Positions 19,708 through 28,776 of a DNA stretch of 64,000 nucleotides are shown one piece after another. Origin of the DNA: Alphaproteobacteria bacterium (GTDB taxonomy: Bacteria > Pseudomonadota > Alphaproteobacteria > UBA8366). The notes under the pieces are model-generated. The model had not been told where the DNA came from, did not search any database, and saw nothing but the letters and a program-made list of their open reading frames with translations. Position 1 is the stretch's first letter; each line of letters opens with the position of its first letter. Position numbers and translations under genes: made by a program. The DNA is taken from NCBI GenBank assembly GCA_021774335.1, contig JAJFJD010000046.1, positions 278,109 to 342,108 of the forward strand, given 5' to 3'.

Positions 19708-20616
19708 TCAGCCGTTCCGGATCAGCGTTCCGGATCCATGTTCCGTGAAAATTTCGAGCAGGATGCCGTGCGGCACCCGGCCGTCGATGATCACGGAGGC
19801 GTCGACGCCGGCCTGTACCGCTTCGACGCAGGTCTCGACCTTCGGGATCATGCCGCCGGTCAGCGTGCCGTCCTTGCGGAAGGCTGTCGCATCGGCAATC
19901 GTCATCTCGGGGATCAATCGCTTGTCCTTATCCAGGACTCCCTCCACGTCGGTCAGCAGCAGCAGGCGCGTGGCCTTCATCGCACCGGCGATGGCGCCGG
20001 CGACCGTATCGGCGTTGATGTTGAAGGTCTGGCCGTCCTCGTCCAGCCCCAGGGGCGCGATCACCGGAATGATATCGGTCTCCCGCAGCACGTTCAGGAC
20101 ATGCACATCGATATGCTTCGGATCGCCGACGAATCCCAGGTCGAGCACCTTTTCGATATTGGAATCCGGATCACGCGCCGTGCGCTTCAGCTTCTCGACC
20201 GTGATCAACTGCGCATCCTTGCCGGACAGGCCGACCGCCCGGCCGCCCGCCACGCCGATGCTGGCGACGATCTCCTTGTTGATCTGACCCGAAAGGACCA
20301 TTTCGACGACGCCAACGGTCGCACCGTCCGTCACCCGCAAGCCATCGACAAATTCACTTTGGATCTTGAGCCGTTCCAGCATGGCGCCGATCTGCGGCCC
20401 GCCGCCATGCACGATGACCGGATTGATACCGACCTGCTTGAGCAACACCACGTCGCGGGCAAAGACGCCGGCGAGGCTTTCGTCGCCCATGGCATGGCCG
20501 CCGTATTTGATGACGAAGGTATGCCCGGCATAGCGGCGCATGAAGGGCAGCGCCTCGGTCAGAATCCCGGCTTGTTCCAGCCACTTCGCCCGTACATTCG
20601 TTTTGTCGTCACTCAT
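19708..20616 (-). CDS. argB: Acetylglutamate kinase
   Basis: 302 residues, amino-acid-kinase fold. [12 protein letters not shown] is the phosphate-binding start and [17 protein letters not shown] the second glycine-rich loop; [14 protein letters not shown] and [10 protein letters not shown] follow. It phosphorylates N-acetylglutamate in arginine synthesis and is feedback-sensitive in many bacteria. It lies downstream of engB on the same strand, after a 61-nt gap. Confidence 0.96.
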   Translation of the reverse strand: MSDDKTNVRAKWLEQAGILTEALPFMRRYAGHTFVIKYGGHAMGDESLAGVFARDVVLLKQVGINPVIVHGGGPQIGAMLERLKIQSEFVDGLRVTDGATVGVVEMVLSGQINKEIVASIGVAGGRAVGLSGKDAQLITVEKLKRTARDPDSNIEKVLDLGFVGDPKHIDVHVLNVLRETDIIPVIAPLGLDEDGQTFNINADTVAGAIAGAMKATRLLLLTDVEGVLDKDKRLIPEMTIADATAFRKDGTLTGGMIPKVETCVEAVQAGVDASVIIDGRVPHGILLEIFTEHGSGTLIRNG

Positions 20617-20677
20617 CGGCCGTCGCTTTCAGTCGTCGTCAGTCCAACACCAACCGGACGCCGTTTTAGACCATTCC

Positions 20678-21382
20678 TTAGCCGCCCGCCAGTTCGGCCA
20701 GGTCGGCGCGCAGTTCGGCGATGCCGCGTTTCTTGATCGCACTGGTCGGCAGCACCTGCGGCAGCGCGGCGGTTCGTTTGCGCAGCGCATTCTCCACCTC
20801 CGCGACACGGGCGGCCAGCGCCGCGCTTTTCAGCTTGTCGCATTTGGTCAGCACGATCCGGTAAGGCACCGCCGCATTCTCCAGAAGGTCCATCAATTCC
20901 TCGTCGCTCGGCTTGAGGCCGTGGCGACCATCGACCAGCAAACACAGCCGCCGCAACCCGACCCGGCCCTTGAGGTAGTTCTGGATCAGTCGCGTCCATG
21001 CGGCCACTTCGGTCTTGGCGGCGCGGGCATAGCCGTATCCGGGCAGATCGACCAGCATCAGCCGGCCGCCGAGATCGAAGAAATTGATCTGCCGCGTGCG
21101 GCCAGGCGTGTTGGAGGTGCGGGCCAGCGTCTTGCGCCCGGTCAGCGCGTTGACCAGGCTCGACTTGCCGACATTCGATCGTCCCGCAAAAGCGATTTCC
21201 GGAAACTTGTCCTCAGGCAGGCCGCCAAGATCGGCAGCGCCGGTGACGAACTGGCATTCCTGCGCGAACAGCTTGCGCGCGGATTCCAGTGCCTCGGCGT
21301 CGGGTCCGGACTCGTTGGTCGTGGACTCGTCCGGCACGGACCCGTCCGTCAGATCGTGCCCATGCGTTTCATGATCACCCAT
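20678..21382 (-). CDS. engB: Ribosome biogenesis GTPase EngB/YsxC/YihA
   Basis: 234 residues from MGDHETHG at 21382. G1 AGRSNVGKSSLVNAL, G2/G3 TPGRTRQINFF and DLPGYGYA, and G4 TKCD are all present. EngB assists 50S assembly. The chosen ATG overlaps the yidC 3' end by 34 nt, giving an N-terminal extension of about 35 residues before the domain; the much longer ORF in the track is antisense-free read-through inside yidC and is not expected to be used. Confidence 0.92.
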   Translation of the reverse strand: MGDHETHGHDLTDGSVPDESTTNESGPDAEALESARKLFAQECQFVTGAADLGGLPEDKFPEIAFAGRSNVGKSSLVNALTGRKTLARTSNTPGRTRQINFFDLGGRLMLVDLPGYGYARAAKTEVAAWTRLIQNYLKGRVGLRRLCLLVDGRHGLKPSDEELMDLLENAAVPYRIVLTKCDKLKSAALAARVAEVENALRKRTAALPQVLPTSAIKKRGIAELRADLAELAGG

Positions 21383-23157
21383 TGCTGCCCCATCGACAAA
21401 ATGTTGTTCCAGGCCCAGTAGATGACCAGCCCCGCCGGGAACGGCGCGAGGATGAAAGTGAAGATCAACGGCATGAAGAGAAAAATCTTGGCCTGGATCG
21501 GGTCGGTCGGCTGCGGATTGAGTTTCTGCTGCAGGAACATGGTCACGCCCATGATGATCGGCCATAGGCCGATGTTGACCATGTCGAGCGCCAGCGGCAC
21601 GTTCCAATCGATCAAACCGAACCCGGTCAACAGACCCAGCGGGTCGCGTGCCGACAGGTCGTTGACCCAACCATAGAACGGCGCCTGCCGCATCTCGATC
21701 GTGACGAACAGCACCTTATACAGCGCGAAAAACACCGGAATCTGAACCACCATCGGCAGACAACCGGCCGCCGGGTTGACGCCTTCCTTCTTGTACAGCG
21801 CCATCAGTTCCTGGTTCATGCGCTGTTTGTCGTCGCCGAACCGCTCCTTCATCGACTGCATCTTGGGCTGCAGCCCCTTCATCTTGCTCATCGCCCGATA
21901 CGACTTGTTCGCCAGCGGGAAGAACAACAGCTTGATGCCGACGGTCAGCGCCAGGATCGCCAGTCCGAAATTACCGAGATAATTGTTCAGCCAGATCAGG
22001 GCGTAGAAGATCGGCTTGGTCAGGAAATAGAACCAGCCGAAATCGACGGCGAGATCAAAGCGCGGAATGCCGATCTTTTCTTCGTAACTGTCGAGCAGCG
22101 GAACCTGCTTCGCCCCGGCGAACAGATGGTTCGTCACCTCGACGGTCGCCCCCTTAGGCACAGACATGGCGTCCATCAGGTAGTCGGACTGATATTTTCG
22201 CGTGGTCCCGACCGCACCGCTATTGAAGCTCATGTTGAGCGCTGCGCCCTGGTCCGGGATCATCGCCACCAGCCAATACTTGTCGGTGATGCCGAGCCAG
22301 CCACCCTTGGTCTTGAACCGCTTTGGCCCTTCCTCGACCAGATCGTCGTAATCGATTTCCTGCAGCGCATCGTTGATGACGCCGAGCAGGCCCTCATGAA
22401 GGATGTAGAAGTCTAGGATTTCCGGCTTGCCGGTGCGCGAGATAAGCCCATACGGCGCAACACTGACCGTGTTGGCGCCGTTGTTCCGGACCCGCTGCAC
22501 CACGGTGAACATGTAGTTGTCGTCTACCGAAATCTGCTGTTCGAAGACCAACCCTTCGCCGTTATCCCATCGCAGGTTGACCGGCGATCCGGGCGCCAAT
22601 TCCCTACTGGTGGTGTTCCATTCGGTATTTCGGTTGGGCACCTTGGTGCCGTTGAGCGGAATCCAGCCGAATTCCGAATAATAGGGCTGCGGCGTACCGG
22701 CCGGATGCAGCAGTTCGACCAGCGGACTTTCCTTGTCGAGAGTCTCCCGATAGTCCTTCAGGAAAAGATCGTCGATCCGCGCACCCTTGAGCGAGATCGA
22801 CCCTTCGAGCCGAGGATTGGTGATCTTGATGCGGGGCGTGGTTGCCAGGGCGGCTTTGCGCTGCGAAATCGGATCCGACGTGGCTCCGACGACACCAGAT
22901 GTGTCGACGCCCAGATTCGGCGTGTCGGCGATGCCCGGAACTCCCGGGGCCGAACCTACTGGGCTGCCGGTGGCGGGCGCGCCCTCGGCGGACTGGGCTT
23001 GCGACTGCGCCGCAGGCTGCTGCTTCGTTTGTTTCTGGATCGCCTGCTCTTGGGCTACTTCCTGTTCACGGCGCGGCATTTCGAAAAACACCTGATAGAC
23101 CAGCAAAATCACAACCGACATTACGATTGCAATAACCAGATTCTTTTGATCAGCCAT
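21349..23157 (-). CDS. yidC: Membrane protein insertase YidC
   Basis: About 602 residues from [21 protein letters not shown], the standard YidC N-terminal helix. It is followed by a Gln/Ala/Pro-rich tether, the large periplasmic P1 domain (ITNPRLEGSISLKGARIDDL onward), and the conserved C-terminal five-helix core (GWFYFLTKPIFYAL, NFGLAILALTVGIKLLFFP, AAGCLPMVVQIPVFFALY). The gram-negative form inserts membrane proteins with or without Sec. Its start overlaps the yidD stop by one base (TAATG). Confidence 0.96.
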   Translation of the reverse strand: MADQKNLVIAIVMSVVILLVYQVFFEMPRREQEVAQEQAIQKQTKQQPAAQSQAQSAEGAPATGSPVGSAPGVPGIADTPNLGVDTSGVVGATSDPISQRKAALATTPRIKITNPRLEGSISLKGARIDDLFLKDYRETLDKESPLVELLHPAGTPQPYYSEFGWIPLNGTKVPNRNTEWNTTSRELAPGSPVNLRWDNGEGLVFEQQISVDDNYMFTVVQRVRNNGANTVSVAPYGLISRTGKPEILDFYILHEGLLGVINDALQEIDYDDLVEEGPKRFKTKGGWLGITDKYWLVAMIPDQGAALNMSFNSGAVGTTRKYQSDYLMDAMSVPKGATVEVTNHLFAGAKQVPLLDSYEEKIGIPRFDLAVDFGWFYFLTKPIFYALIWLNNYLGNFGLAILALTVGIKLLFFPLANKSYRAMSKMKGLQPKMQSMKERFGDDKQRMNQELMALYKKEGVNPAAGCLPMVVQIPVFFALYKVLFVTIEMRQAPFYGWVNDLSARDPLGLLTGFGLIDWNVPLALDMVNIGLWPIIMGVTMFLQQKLNPQPTDPIQAKIFLFMPLIFTFILAPFPAGLVIYWAWNNILSMGQQWVIMKRMGTI

Positions 23158-23429
23158 TACCGTGTCACCACTTCTGAACGCGCGGCCGCCCGATGTTCGC
23201 GGCAACAGGCATCGGGGACCGGGTCATACCCGCTGCCGCCCCACGGATGACACCGTGCAATTCGGCGAAGCGCCAGCCAGCTTCCGCGAAGCGGCCCATG
23301 AACCGTCACCGCCTCGATGGCATAGTCCGAACAGCCCGGCAGATAGCGGCAGGATCCCGTGAAGAACAAGGACAGGAAAAGCTGATATCCGCGGATTAGT
23401 ACGCGCAGGAATGAGGCAACTAAGCCCAT
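23157..23429 (-). CDS. yidD: Membrane protein insertion efficiency factor YidD
   Basis: 90 residues with the unmistakable YidD core: [33 protein letters not shown] and [15 protein letters not shown], including the conserved cysteines. Small amphipathic inner-membrane-associated protein assisting YidC/Sec insertion. One-base overlap with the yidC start implies coupling. Confidence 0.95.
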   Translation of the reverse strand: MGLVASFLRVLIRGYQLFLSLFFTGSCRYLPGCSDYAIEAVTVHGPLRGSWLALRRIARCHPWGGSGYDPVPDACCREHRAAARSEVVTR

Positions 23430-23454
23430 CGGTGTTCGGTCCTCCCGATCCGTA

Positions 23455-23805
23455 TTAACGGCTGCGCCATAGGTCGAGACGCTTTAGAGCTTTTTCAAGA
23501 TCGCCGGTCAACGCCGCAAAATCCCGGCGCAGCGTTTCCTTGCGGGCGATCAGGACATAGTCATGGCCGGGTTCGGCATGCTGAGGCATAACCGCCCAAA
23601 CGGCAGCGCGCAAGCGCCGCCGGGCACGATTTCGCTCAACGGCACCGCCGACCCGCCGGCTTGCGGTGAAGCCCACACGAACCGGTGCGCCGGAGTCACG
23701 CTGTCGACAAGATTGAAGGACAAGCCCGGGAGCCACCGATTTCCGGCCTTTCGCAGCACGTAGGAACTCGGGCCGCCGCGTCAGTCCGCCGACCGGCGAC
23801 CGCAT
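23455..23805 (-). CDS. rnpA: Ribonuclease P protein component
   Basis: 116 residues from [22 protein letters not shown]. Family marks: [26 protein letters not shown] (the RNR motif binding the RNase P RNA) and [13 protein letters not shown]. Processes tRNA 5' ends with the catalytic RNA. The ORF track start lies upstream inside the rpmH gene in another frame; the ATG at 23805, just after the rpmH stop, is the natural start. Confidence 0.94.
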   Translation of the reverse strand: MRSPVGGLTRRPEFLRAAKGRKSVAPGLVLQSCRQRDSGAPVRVGFTASRRVGGAVERNRARRRLRAAVWAVMPQHAEPGHDYVLIARKETLRRDFAALTGDLEKALKRLDLWRSR

Positions 23806-23809
23806 AGCG

Positions 23810-23944
23810 TCAGGCTGAGAGCCGCTTGCGGCCCTTTTTACGGCGCCGGGCCAAGACCTGACGGCCGGCCTTCGTCGCCATGCGGGAGCGGAATCCATGC
23901 CGCCGCTTACGGACAAGGTTGCCCGGCTGAAAGGTACGTTTCAC
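23810..23944 (-). CDS. rpmH: 50S ribosomal protein L34
   Basis: 44 residues, [20 protein letters not shown] then [10 protein letters not shown], the complete L34 sequence. The start is GTG at 23944, supported by a GGAGAG ribosome site and by the family's invariant start position; the longer ORF in the track is not real. First gene of the rpmH-rnpA-yidD-yidC-engB-argB run. Confidence 0.96.
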   Translation of the reverse strand: MKRTFQPGNLVRKRRHGFRSRMATKAGRQVLARRRKKGRKRLSA

Positions 23945-23981
23945 GATTATCTCTCCAAAGCGCCTAAGGATAGAGGCCCGG

Positions 23982-24010
23982 TGTATAAAAGGTCGGTAAA
24001 CGGGTGTCAA
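23982..24010 (-). promoter_or_regulatory. Strong sigma70-type promoter of the rpmH operon
   Basis: On the minus strand TTGACA (24010-24005) and TATACA (23987-23982) are separated by exactly 17 bp, giving a transcription start about 30 nt before the rpmH GTG. This is the best promoter match in the window. Confidence 0.8.
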
Positions 24011-24201
24011 TCAGCGGTTTACGGCGGCGTCGATAGCGATGACCAGGATACGGCCCGCGGCCCGACCCAGCCGGCCCGCGAGGGTCGCGATTTTCCGGTA
24101 ACCCGAACCTCACAGTAAGGTGAATCGCGAGTGAAACCAGCCCGGTGTAGATACGCACTACAATACCGTTGGGGGCGGCGATCGGTTGTGAGGAGTTAAC
24201 G

Positions 24202-24939
24202 ATGGACGTGCAGGATAATCCGGGCGAAAGCAAAAGCGGCGGCTTCTCGTGGAAGCGGCTGATCCCGTTATTCGTGCTGGCCGCCGGCCTTGTCGCCTTT
24301 TTCACCCTCGGCCTGGACCAATACCTGACCTTCGACGCGCTCAAGGAAAACCGCGCGTGGCTCCTGGACCAGGTTGAACAATCGCCCGTCTTCGCCGCGC
24401 TCGTCTATATGGGCATCTATATCGCGGTGGTCGCCTTTTCGCTGCCCGGCGGCGCCGTCATGACGATTACCGGCGGATTTCTGTTCGGCCAATGGCTTGG
24501 CTCAATTTATGTCGTCTTTGCGGCGACTGTCGGCGCCGTAATCCTGTTCATCGCCGCCAAAACCGCGCTGGGCGACCTGCTGCGCGCCAAGGCCGGTCCA
24601 TTCCTGCAGAAGATGGAGGCTGGGTTTCGCGAGGACGCCTTGAGTTATCTCCTGGTCCTCCGCCTGATCCCGGTGTTTCCCTTCTTCATCGTTAATCTCG
24701 TGCCGGCCTTCCTCGGCGTGTCGCTGCGGGTCTTCTTCATTGCGACCTTCGCCGGCATCATCCCGGGCAGCTTCGTCTATGCCACCGTGGGCGCCGGGCT
24801 CGGCAGCATATTTGACGCCGGCGGCGATTTCTCCGCCCGTGGCATCCTCACGCCGGAGATCATCACCGCGCTGGTTGGGCTCGCCGTACTGGCCCTGCTT
24901 CCGGTAGTCTACAAGCGCTACAAGGCGAAACGCGGCTGA
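24202..24939 (+). CDS. TVP38/TMEM64 (DedA-like, SNARE-associated domain) membrane protein
   Basis: 245 residues from the ATG at 24202, preceded by GAGGAG. Five or six membrane segments and the VTT/DedA-type motif: FSLPGGAVMTITGGFLFGQWLGS, the re-entrant region LVLRLIPVFPFFIVNLVPAFLGVSL, and FAGIIPGSFVYATVGAGLGS. The family is implicated in lipid scrambling or flippase-like transport in bacteria and eukaryotes; the substrate here is unknown. It is followed by an orphan histidine kinase on the same strand after about 100 nt. Confidence 0.85.
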   Translation: MDVQDNPGESKSGGFSWKRLIPLFVLAAGLVAFFTLGLDQYLTFDALKENRAWLLDQVEQSPVFAALVYMGIYIAVVAFSLPGGAVMTITGGFLFGQWLGSIYVVFAATVGAVILFIAAKTALGDLLRAKAGPFLQKMEAGFREDALSYLLVLRLIPVFPFFIVNLVPAFLGVSLRVFFIATFAGIIPGSFVYATVGAGLGSIFDAGGDFSARGILTPEIITALVGLAVLALLPVVYKRYKAKRG

Positions 24940-25044
24940 CCGTCGCAAAACGGCACGGTGTTGGGTAAACTCGCTCCTCGTTAACTGGATGGGCGGCTTT
25001 TTCGGCCAACCCCGCCGGGACTACTGAGATTGGGCCGCACGGAA

Positions 25045-26400
25045 ATGCGAAGTCTGTCTTCACGTTTACTGCTGTTGACCGTCATTTTCGTCATGCTGGC
25101 GGAAGTGTTCATCTTCGTGCCGTCCGTCTCCCGGTTCCGCCAAAGCTGGATCGACCAACGCCTGGGCCTGGGCCATTTGGCGATCCTCGCCCTGGACGCA
25201 ACGCCGGACCGGATGGTCAGCGAGATGCTGCGCCGGGAACTGCTCGAACATGTCGGCGCCTACGCTCTGTTTGTCCGCCGCGGCGGCGCGCGGCTGGTGC
25301 TGAGTAACGAAATGCCGCCACCGGTTGCCGCGAGCTTCGATTTGGGCAAGGCCTCGATGATGGAGCTTGTGGCCGACGCCTTCATGACTTTGCTGCGAAC
25401 CGAAGAGCGCGTCATCCGCGTGGTCGGCCCGTCGCCGAAGGACCAATCGGTCATCATCGAGGTCGTGCTCGACGAAGCGCCCTTGCAGAATGCCCTCGCC
25501 GAATTCAGTTGGCGCATCTTCGGGCTGTCCCTGGTCATTTCCTTGACCACCGCAACGCTGGTCTTCCTGACACTGCAATGGCTGATGGTGCGCCCGATGC
25601 GCCGAATTACCGAAAACATGATCACGTTCCGCGAAGACCCGGAAGATGCGAGCCGGGTGATCCAGCCATCGGGACGGCGGGACGAGATCGGCACAGCGCA
25701 ACACGAACTGGCCGGCATGCAGAAACGCCTGCGCGCGACATTGAACCAACGCGCCCATCTCGCGGCGCTCGGCACGGCGGTCGCCAAGATCAATCATGAC
25801 CTGCGTGGTATCCTGGCCTCCGCCCTGCTGTTGTCCGACCGGCTGAGCATGATCGACGACCCTGACGTTCGGCGGGTGACCCCGACTCTTTTCGCATCGA
25901 TCGAGCGCGCGGTCGCACTCTGCAGCAAAACGCTCGATTTCGTCGGCCAGGACCAGCCGGAATTCGACCGCAGCCGCTTCGCGCTGCACGGCATAGTCGC
26001 CGAGGTCGAAGCAGGGATCGTCGTGCCCGACGACCGGGTCACCAGCTTCAGCAACTCGGTTGCGCCCACGATCGAGGTCGAAGCCGACCGCGAGCAGCTC
26101 TTCCGGGTCCTCAACAACCTGATGCGGAACGCGATGGAGGCGGGCGCCGAGCAGATCGACGTCGCCGCCACGGCGAACGGCCGCTGGGTCGAGATCGACA
26201 TTTCGGACAACGGGCCCGGCTTGGCGCCCCGGGCACAGGACAAACTGTTCCGACCCTTCGAGGGGTCTGCGCGGGCAGGCGGGACCGGCCTTGGCCTTGC
26301 GATCGCCCGCGAACTGGCCCGGAACCATGGCGGCGATCTACATCTGGTAGAAACCGGTTCCGACGGCACCACATTCCGCATCTCATTGCCGCAGCCGTAA
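25045..26400 (+). CDS. Membrane sensor histidine kinase (HAMP, HisKA-like, HATPase_c)
   Basis: About 451 residues. A first membrane helix (LLLLTVIFVMLAEVFIFV) and a second (FGLSLVISLTTATLVFLTLQWLMV) enclose a periplasmic sensor of about 110 residues; a HAMP region follows (VRPMRRITENMITFRED). The probable phosphoacceptor is His in KINHDLRGILASALLLSDRL. N box NNLMRNAMEAG, G1 DNGPGLAP and G2 GTGLGLAIAREL are intact. No response regulator is adjacent, so it is an orphan. The ATG at 25045 is chosen over an in-frame TTG at 25030; neither has a strong ribosome site. Confidence 0.88.
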   Translation: MRSLSSRLLLLTVIFVMLAEVFIFVPSVSRFRQSWIDQRLGLGHLAILALDATPDRMVSEMLRRELLEHVGAYALFVRRGGARLVLSNEMPPPVAASFDLGKASMMELVADAFMTLLRTEERVIRVVGPSPKDQSVIIEVVLDEAPLQNALAEFSWRIFGLSLVISLTTATLVFLTLQWLMVRPMRRITENMITFREDPEDASRVIQPSGRRDEIGTAQHELAGMQKRLRATLNQRAHLAALGTAVAKINHDLRGILASALLLSDRLSMIDDPDVRRVTPTLFASIERAVALCSKTLDFVGQDQPEFDRSRFALHGIVAEVEAGIVVPDDRVTSFSNSVAPTIEVEADREQLFRVLNNLMRNAMEAGAEQIDVAATANGRWVEIDISDNGPGLAPRAQDKLFRPFEGSARAGGTGLGLAIARELARNHGGDLHLVETGSDGTTFRISLPQP

Positions 26401-26418
26401 TTTTTTGCACCGCAGCAA

Positions 26419-26447
26419 TTGTCCCCGGCAGAACTCTGCGCTATAAC
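26419..26447 (+). promoter_or_regulatory. Candidate sigma70 promoter of panBC
   Basis: TTGTCC (26419-26424) and TATAAC (26442-26447) are 17 bp apart and about 75 nt upstream of the panB start. Confidence 0.6.
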
Positions 26448-26520
26448 CGGTTTGTGGCCGTAAGACATGACCTTGCATGGCATGCTGCGACGCAATCAAG
26501 ACATCCAGGGACCTATCGAT

Positions 26521-27357
26521 ATGACATCGACTAAGCGTCAGGGACGTATCTCCGTTCCCGAGCTTCGCGCCCGTAAGGGCGGCGAACCGATTGTCTCTTT
26601 GACTGCCTATTCGGCCCCGGTCGCCGAATTACTGGACCCCCATATGGATTTCCTGCTCGTCGGCGATTCCGTCGCGATGGTGATCTATGGGATGGACAGC
26701 ACCCTCGGGGTAACCGTCGACATGATGATTGCGCACGGCAAGGCCGTGGTGCGGGCAACCAAACAAAGCTGCGTTATCGTCGATCTACCCTTCGGCAGCT
26801 ATCAGGAATCGCCGGAGCAGGCGTTCCGGACATCCGCGCGGATCATGGCGGAAACCGGATGCCAGGCGGTCAAGCTGGAAGGCGGCGTCGAGATGGCCGA
26901 CACGGTGCGGTTCCTGACCGAGCGCGGCGTTCCGGTGCTGGCCCATATCGGGCTGATGCCGCAAAGCGTGAACACGGCCGGCGGGTTTCGCGCGCAAGGC
27001 CGGAATGCCGACGAATCGGCGCGCATCGTCGCCGACGCCTGTGCGATCGAAGAAGCGGGTGCATTCGGCATGGTGATCGAAGGCACGATGGAGGACGTCG
27101 CGCGCGCGGTCACCGAAAAGGTGACGGTGCCGACGATCGGTATCGGCGCTTCGCCCGAATGCGACGGTCAGATCCTGGTGACCGACGACCTAGTCGGGAT
27201 GTTCTCGACCTTTAAACCGAAATTCGTCAAGCGCTACGCCGAGTTGGGCGAGGAGTTGCAGAAAGCGGCCGCCGCCTATGCCGCAGACGTCCGTGCGCGG
27301 CGCTTCCCCGGGCCGGAACAGTGTTTCCACCCCAAGGCGCCGCAGGCCGCTGAGTAG
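26521..27357 (+). CDS. panB: 3-methyl-2-oxobutanoate hydroxymethyltransferase
   Basis: 278 residues from [20 protein letters not shown]. Family signatures: [48 protein letters not shown] and the catalytic Glu region MVIEGTM. It adds a hydroxymethyl group from methylene-THF to ketoisovalerate, the first pantothenate step. The upstream in-frame start is unlikely because it precedes the conserved N-terminus. Followed by panC 5 nt later. Confidence 0.95.
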   Translation: MTSTKRQGRISVPELRARKGGEPIVSLTAYSAPVAELLDPHMDFLLVGDSVAMVIYGMDSTLGVTVDMMIAHGKAVVRATKQSCVIVDLPFGSYQESPEQAFRTSARIMAETGCQAVKLEGGVEMADTVRFLTERGVPVLAHIGLMPQSVNTAGGFRAQGRNADESARIVADACAIEEAGAFGMVIEGTMEDVARAVTEKVTVPTIGIGASPECDGQILVTDDLVGMFSTFKPKFVKRYAELGEELQKAAAAYAADVRARRFPGPEQCFHPKAPQAAE

Positions 27358-27362
27358 CCGGG

Positions 27363-28232
27363 ATGCCGTCCACGCCCGAGATCGTCCGGACGGTCGGCGG
27401 GCTCCGTGACCGGGTCGCCGCGTGGCGCAGGAACGGAGAACGCGTTGGGCTCGTGCCGACCATGGGCGCATTGCACGACGGCCATTTGGCGCTTGTCCGC
27501 CGATCGCTCGACGATTGCGACCGGACCGTCGTCAGCATTTTCGTCAATCCCACCCAGTTTGCGCCGCACGAAGATTTCGAAACCTATCCGCGCGACGAGG
27601 CCCGCGACCTTGGTGCAATCGGCGCGATCGGCACCGACGTCGCCTATATGCCGAACGCCGGCGAAATGTACGCCGAAGGGTTCACCACCACGGTATCGGT
27701 GGCCGATCCGAGCAATGGCCTGTGCGGCGCGGTACGACCGCATTTCTTCCAAGGCGTCGCCACGGTCGTGTCCAAGCTGCTACTGCAATGTCTGCCGGAC
27801 CGGGCATATTTCGGCGAGAAGGATTATCAGCAGCTTCTGGTCATCAAGCGGCTGGTCCGCGACCTGAACATTCCGGCCGAAATCGTCGGCGTGTCGACCA
27901 TCCGCGAACCCGACGGCCTCGCGCTGTCATCCCGCAACGCCTATCTGTCGGACGCGGACCGGAAGACGGCGCCGCTGCTGAACGCAATCATGCGGCAGGT
28001 TGCCGAAAAGGTGGCCGGCGGCGTCGCGGTGGCCGAGGCCGAAACATGGGGTCGCGCCCAATTACAGGAAAACGGATTCGACCCCGTCGATTATCTGGAA
28101 GTGCGCGACGGCGAAACGCTGGCACCCATCACCGACACGCTGGCACCCGGCCATCCTGCTCGTGTCTTCGCGGCCGCTTATCTCGGCAAGACCCGGCTGA
28201 TCGACAATATTCCCGTCGCCCGGATTCTATAA
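27363..28232 (+). CDS. panC: Pantothenate synthetase (pantoate-beta-alanine ligase)
   Basis: 289 residues. Nucleotide-binding HIGH-like start VPTMGALHDGHLALV, then SIFVNPTQFAPHEDFETYPR, YFGEKDYQQLLVIKRLV and DGLALSSRNAYLS (the KMSKS-equivalent). Condenses pantoate and beta-alanine with ATP. In operon with panB; panD is not in the window. Confidence 0.96.
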   Translation: MPSTPEIVRTVGGLRDRVAAWRRNGERVGLVPTMGALHDGHLALVRRSLDDCDRTVVSIFVNPTQFAPHEDFETYPRDEARDLGAIGAIGTDVAYMPNAGEMYAEGFTTTVSVADPSNGLCGAVRPHFFQGVATVVSKLLLQCLPDRAYFGEKDYQQLLVIKRLVRDLNIPAEIVGVSTIREPDGLALSSRNAYLSDADRKTAPLLNAIMRQVAEKVAGGVAVAEAETWGRAQLQENGFDPVDYLEVRDGETLAPITDTLAPGHPARVFAAAYLGKTRLIDNIPVARIL

Positions 28233-28240
28233 ACCCGGCT

Positions 28241-28735
28241 CTATGATGCGCCACCGCCTTTGCTGCCGATGGGTTCGCTGTAGGACGGCGCGATATCCCA
28301 GGGAAACAGAATCCAAGTATCCTGACTGACTTCGGTGATGAAGGTATCGACCAACGGCCGGCCCGCCGGTTTGGCGTAGATCGTCGCGAAATGCGCGCCC
28401 GGCAGCATATCCCGCACCACTTTCGCCGTGCTGCCGGTATCGACCAGGTCGTCGACGATCAGCCAATCGCTGCCGTCGCCCGCCCCGGCTTCCTTGAGCA
28501 CAGTCAGGCTTCCATGGTCCTTATGGTCGTAGCTGGCGATGCAAACCGTATCGATCAGCCGGACCTCCAGCTCGCGCGCCACAATGGCGGCGGGCACCAA
28601 TCCGCCCCGGGTAATCGCGACGATCCCCGCGAACGGCCCCAACGGCAGCAAACGCCACGCCAGCGCCCGGGCGTGCCGATGCAGTTCCTCCCAGGAAACA
28701 GGGAATTCCTTGCTTTCTCGATCACTGTTGGACAT
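28241..28735 (-). CDS. gpt: Xanthine-guanine phosphoribosyltransferase
   Basis: About 164 residues from [11 protein letters not shown]. The PRPP-binding loop [21 protein letters not shown] is intact and [23 protein letters not shown] gives the pyrophosphate loop. The C-terminal PWDIAP is the XGPRT-specific metal/purine pocket. It salvages guanine and xanthine. Convergent with panC, 8 nt between stops, and downstream of the lipoprotein gene on the same strand. Confidence 0.92.
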   Translation of the reverse strand: MSNSDRESKEFPVSWEELHRHARALAWRLLPLGPFAGIVAITRGGLVPAAIVARELEVRLIDTVCIASYDHKDHGSLTVLKEAGAGDGSDWLIVDDLVDTGSTAKVVRDMLPGAHFATIYAKPAGRPLVDTFITEVSQDTWILFPWDIAPSYSEPIGSKGGGAS

Positions 28736-28776
28736 GGCCGGCCGGCTATCCAAAGTATGCCGCGCCGTTTCCGGCG

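Noticed and set aside
19738-20736. 332-codon plus-strand frame over argB, and similar long antisense frames over rmuC, yidC, ABC ATPase and MCP genes
   Set aside because: All lie opposite strongly identified genes and reflect codon bias.
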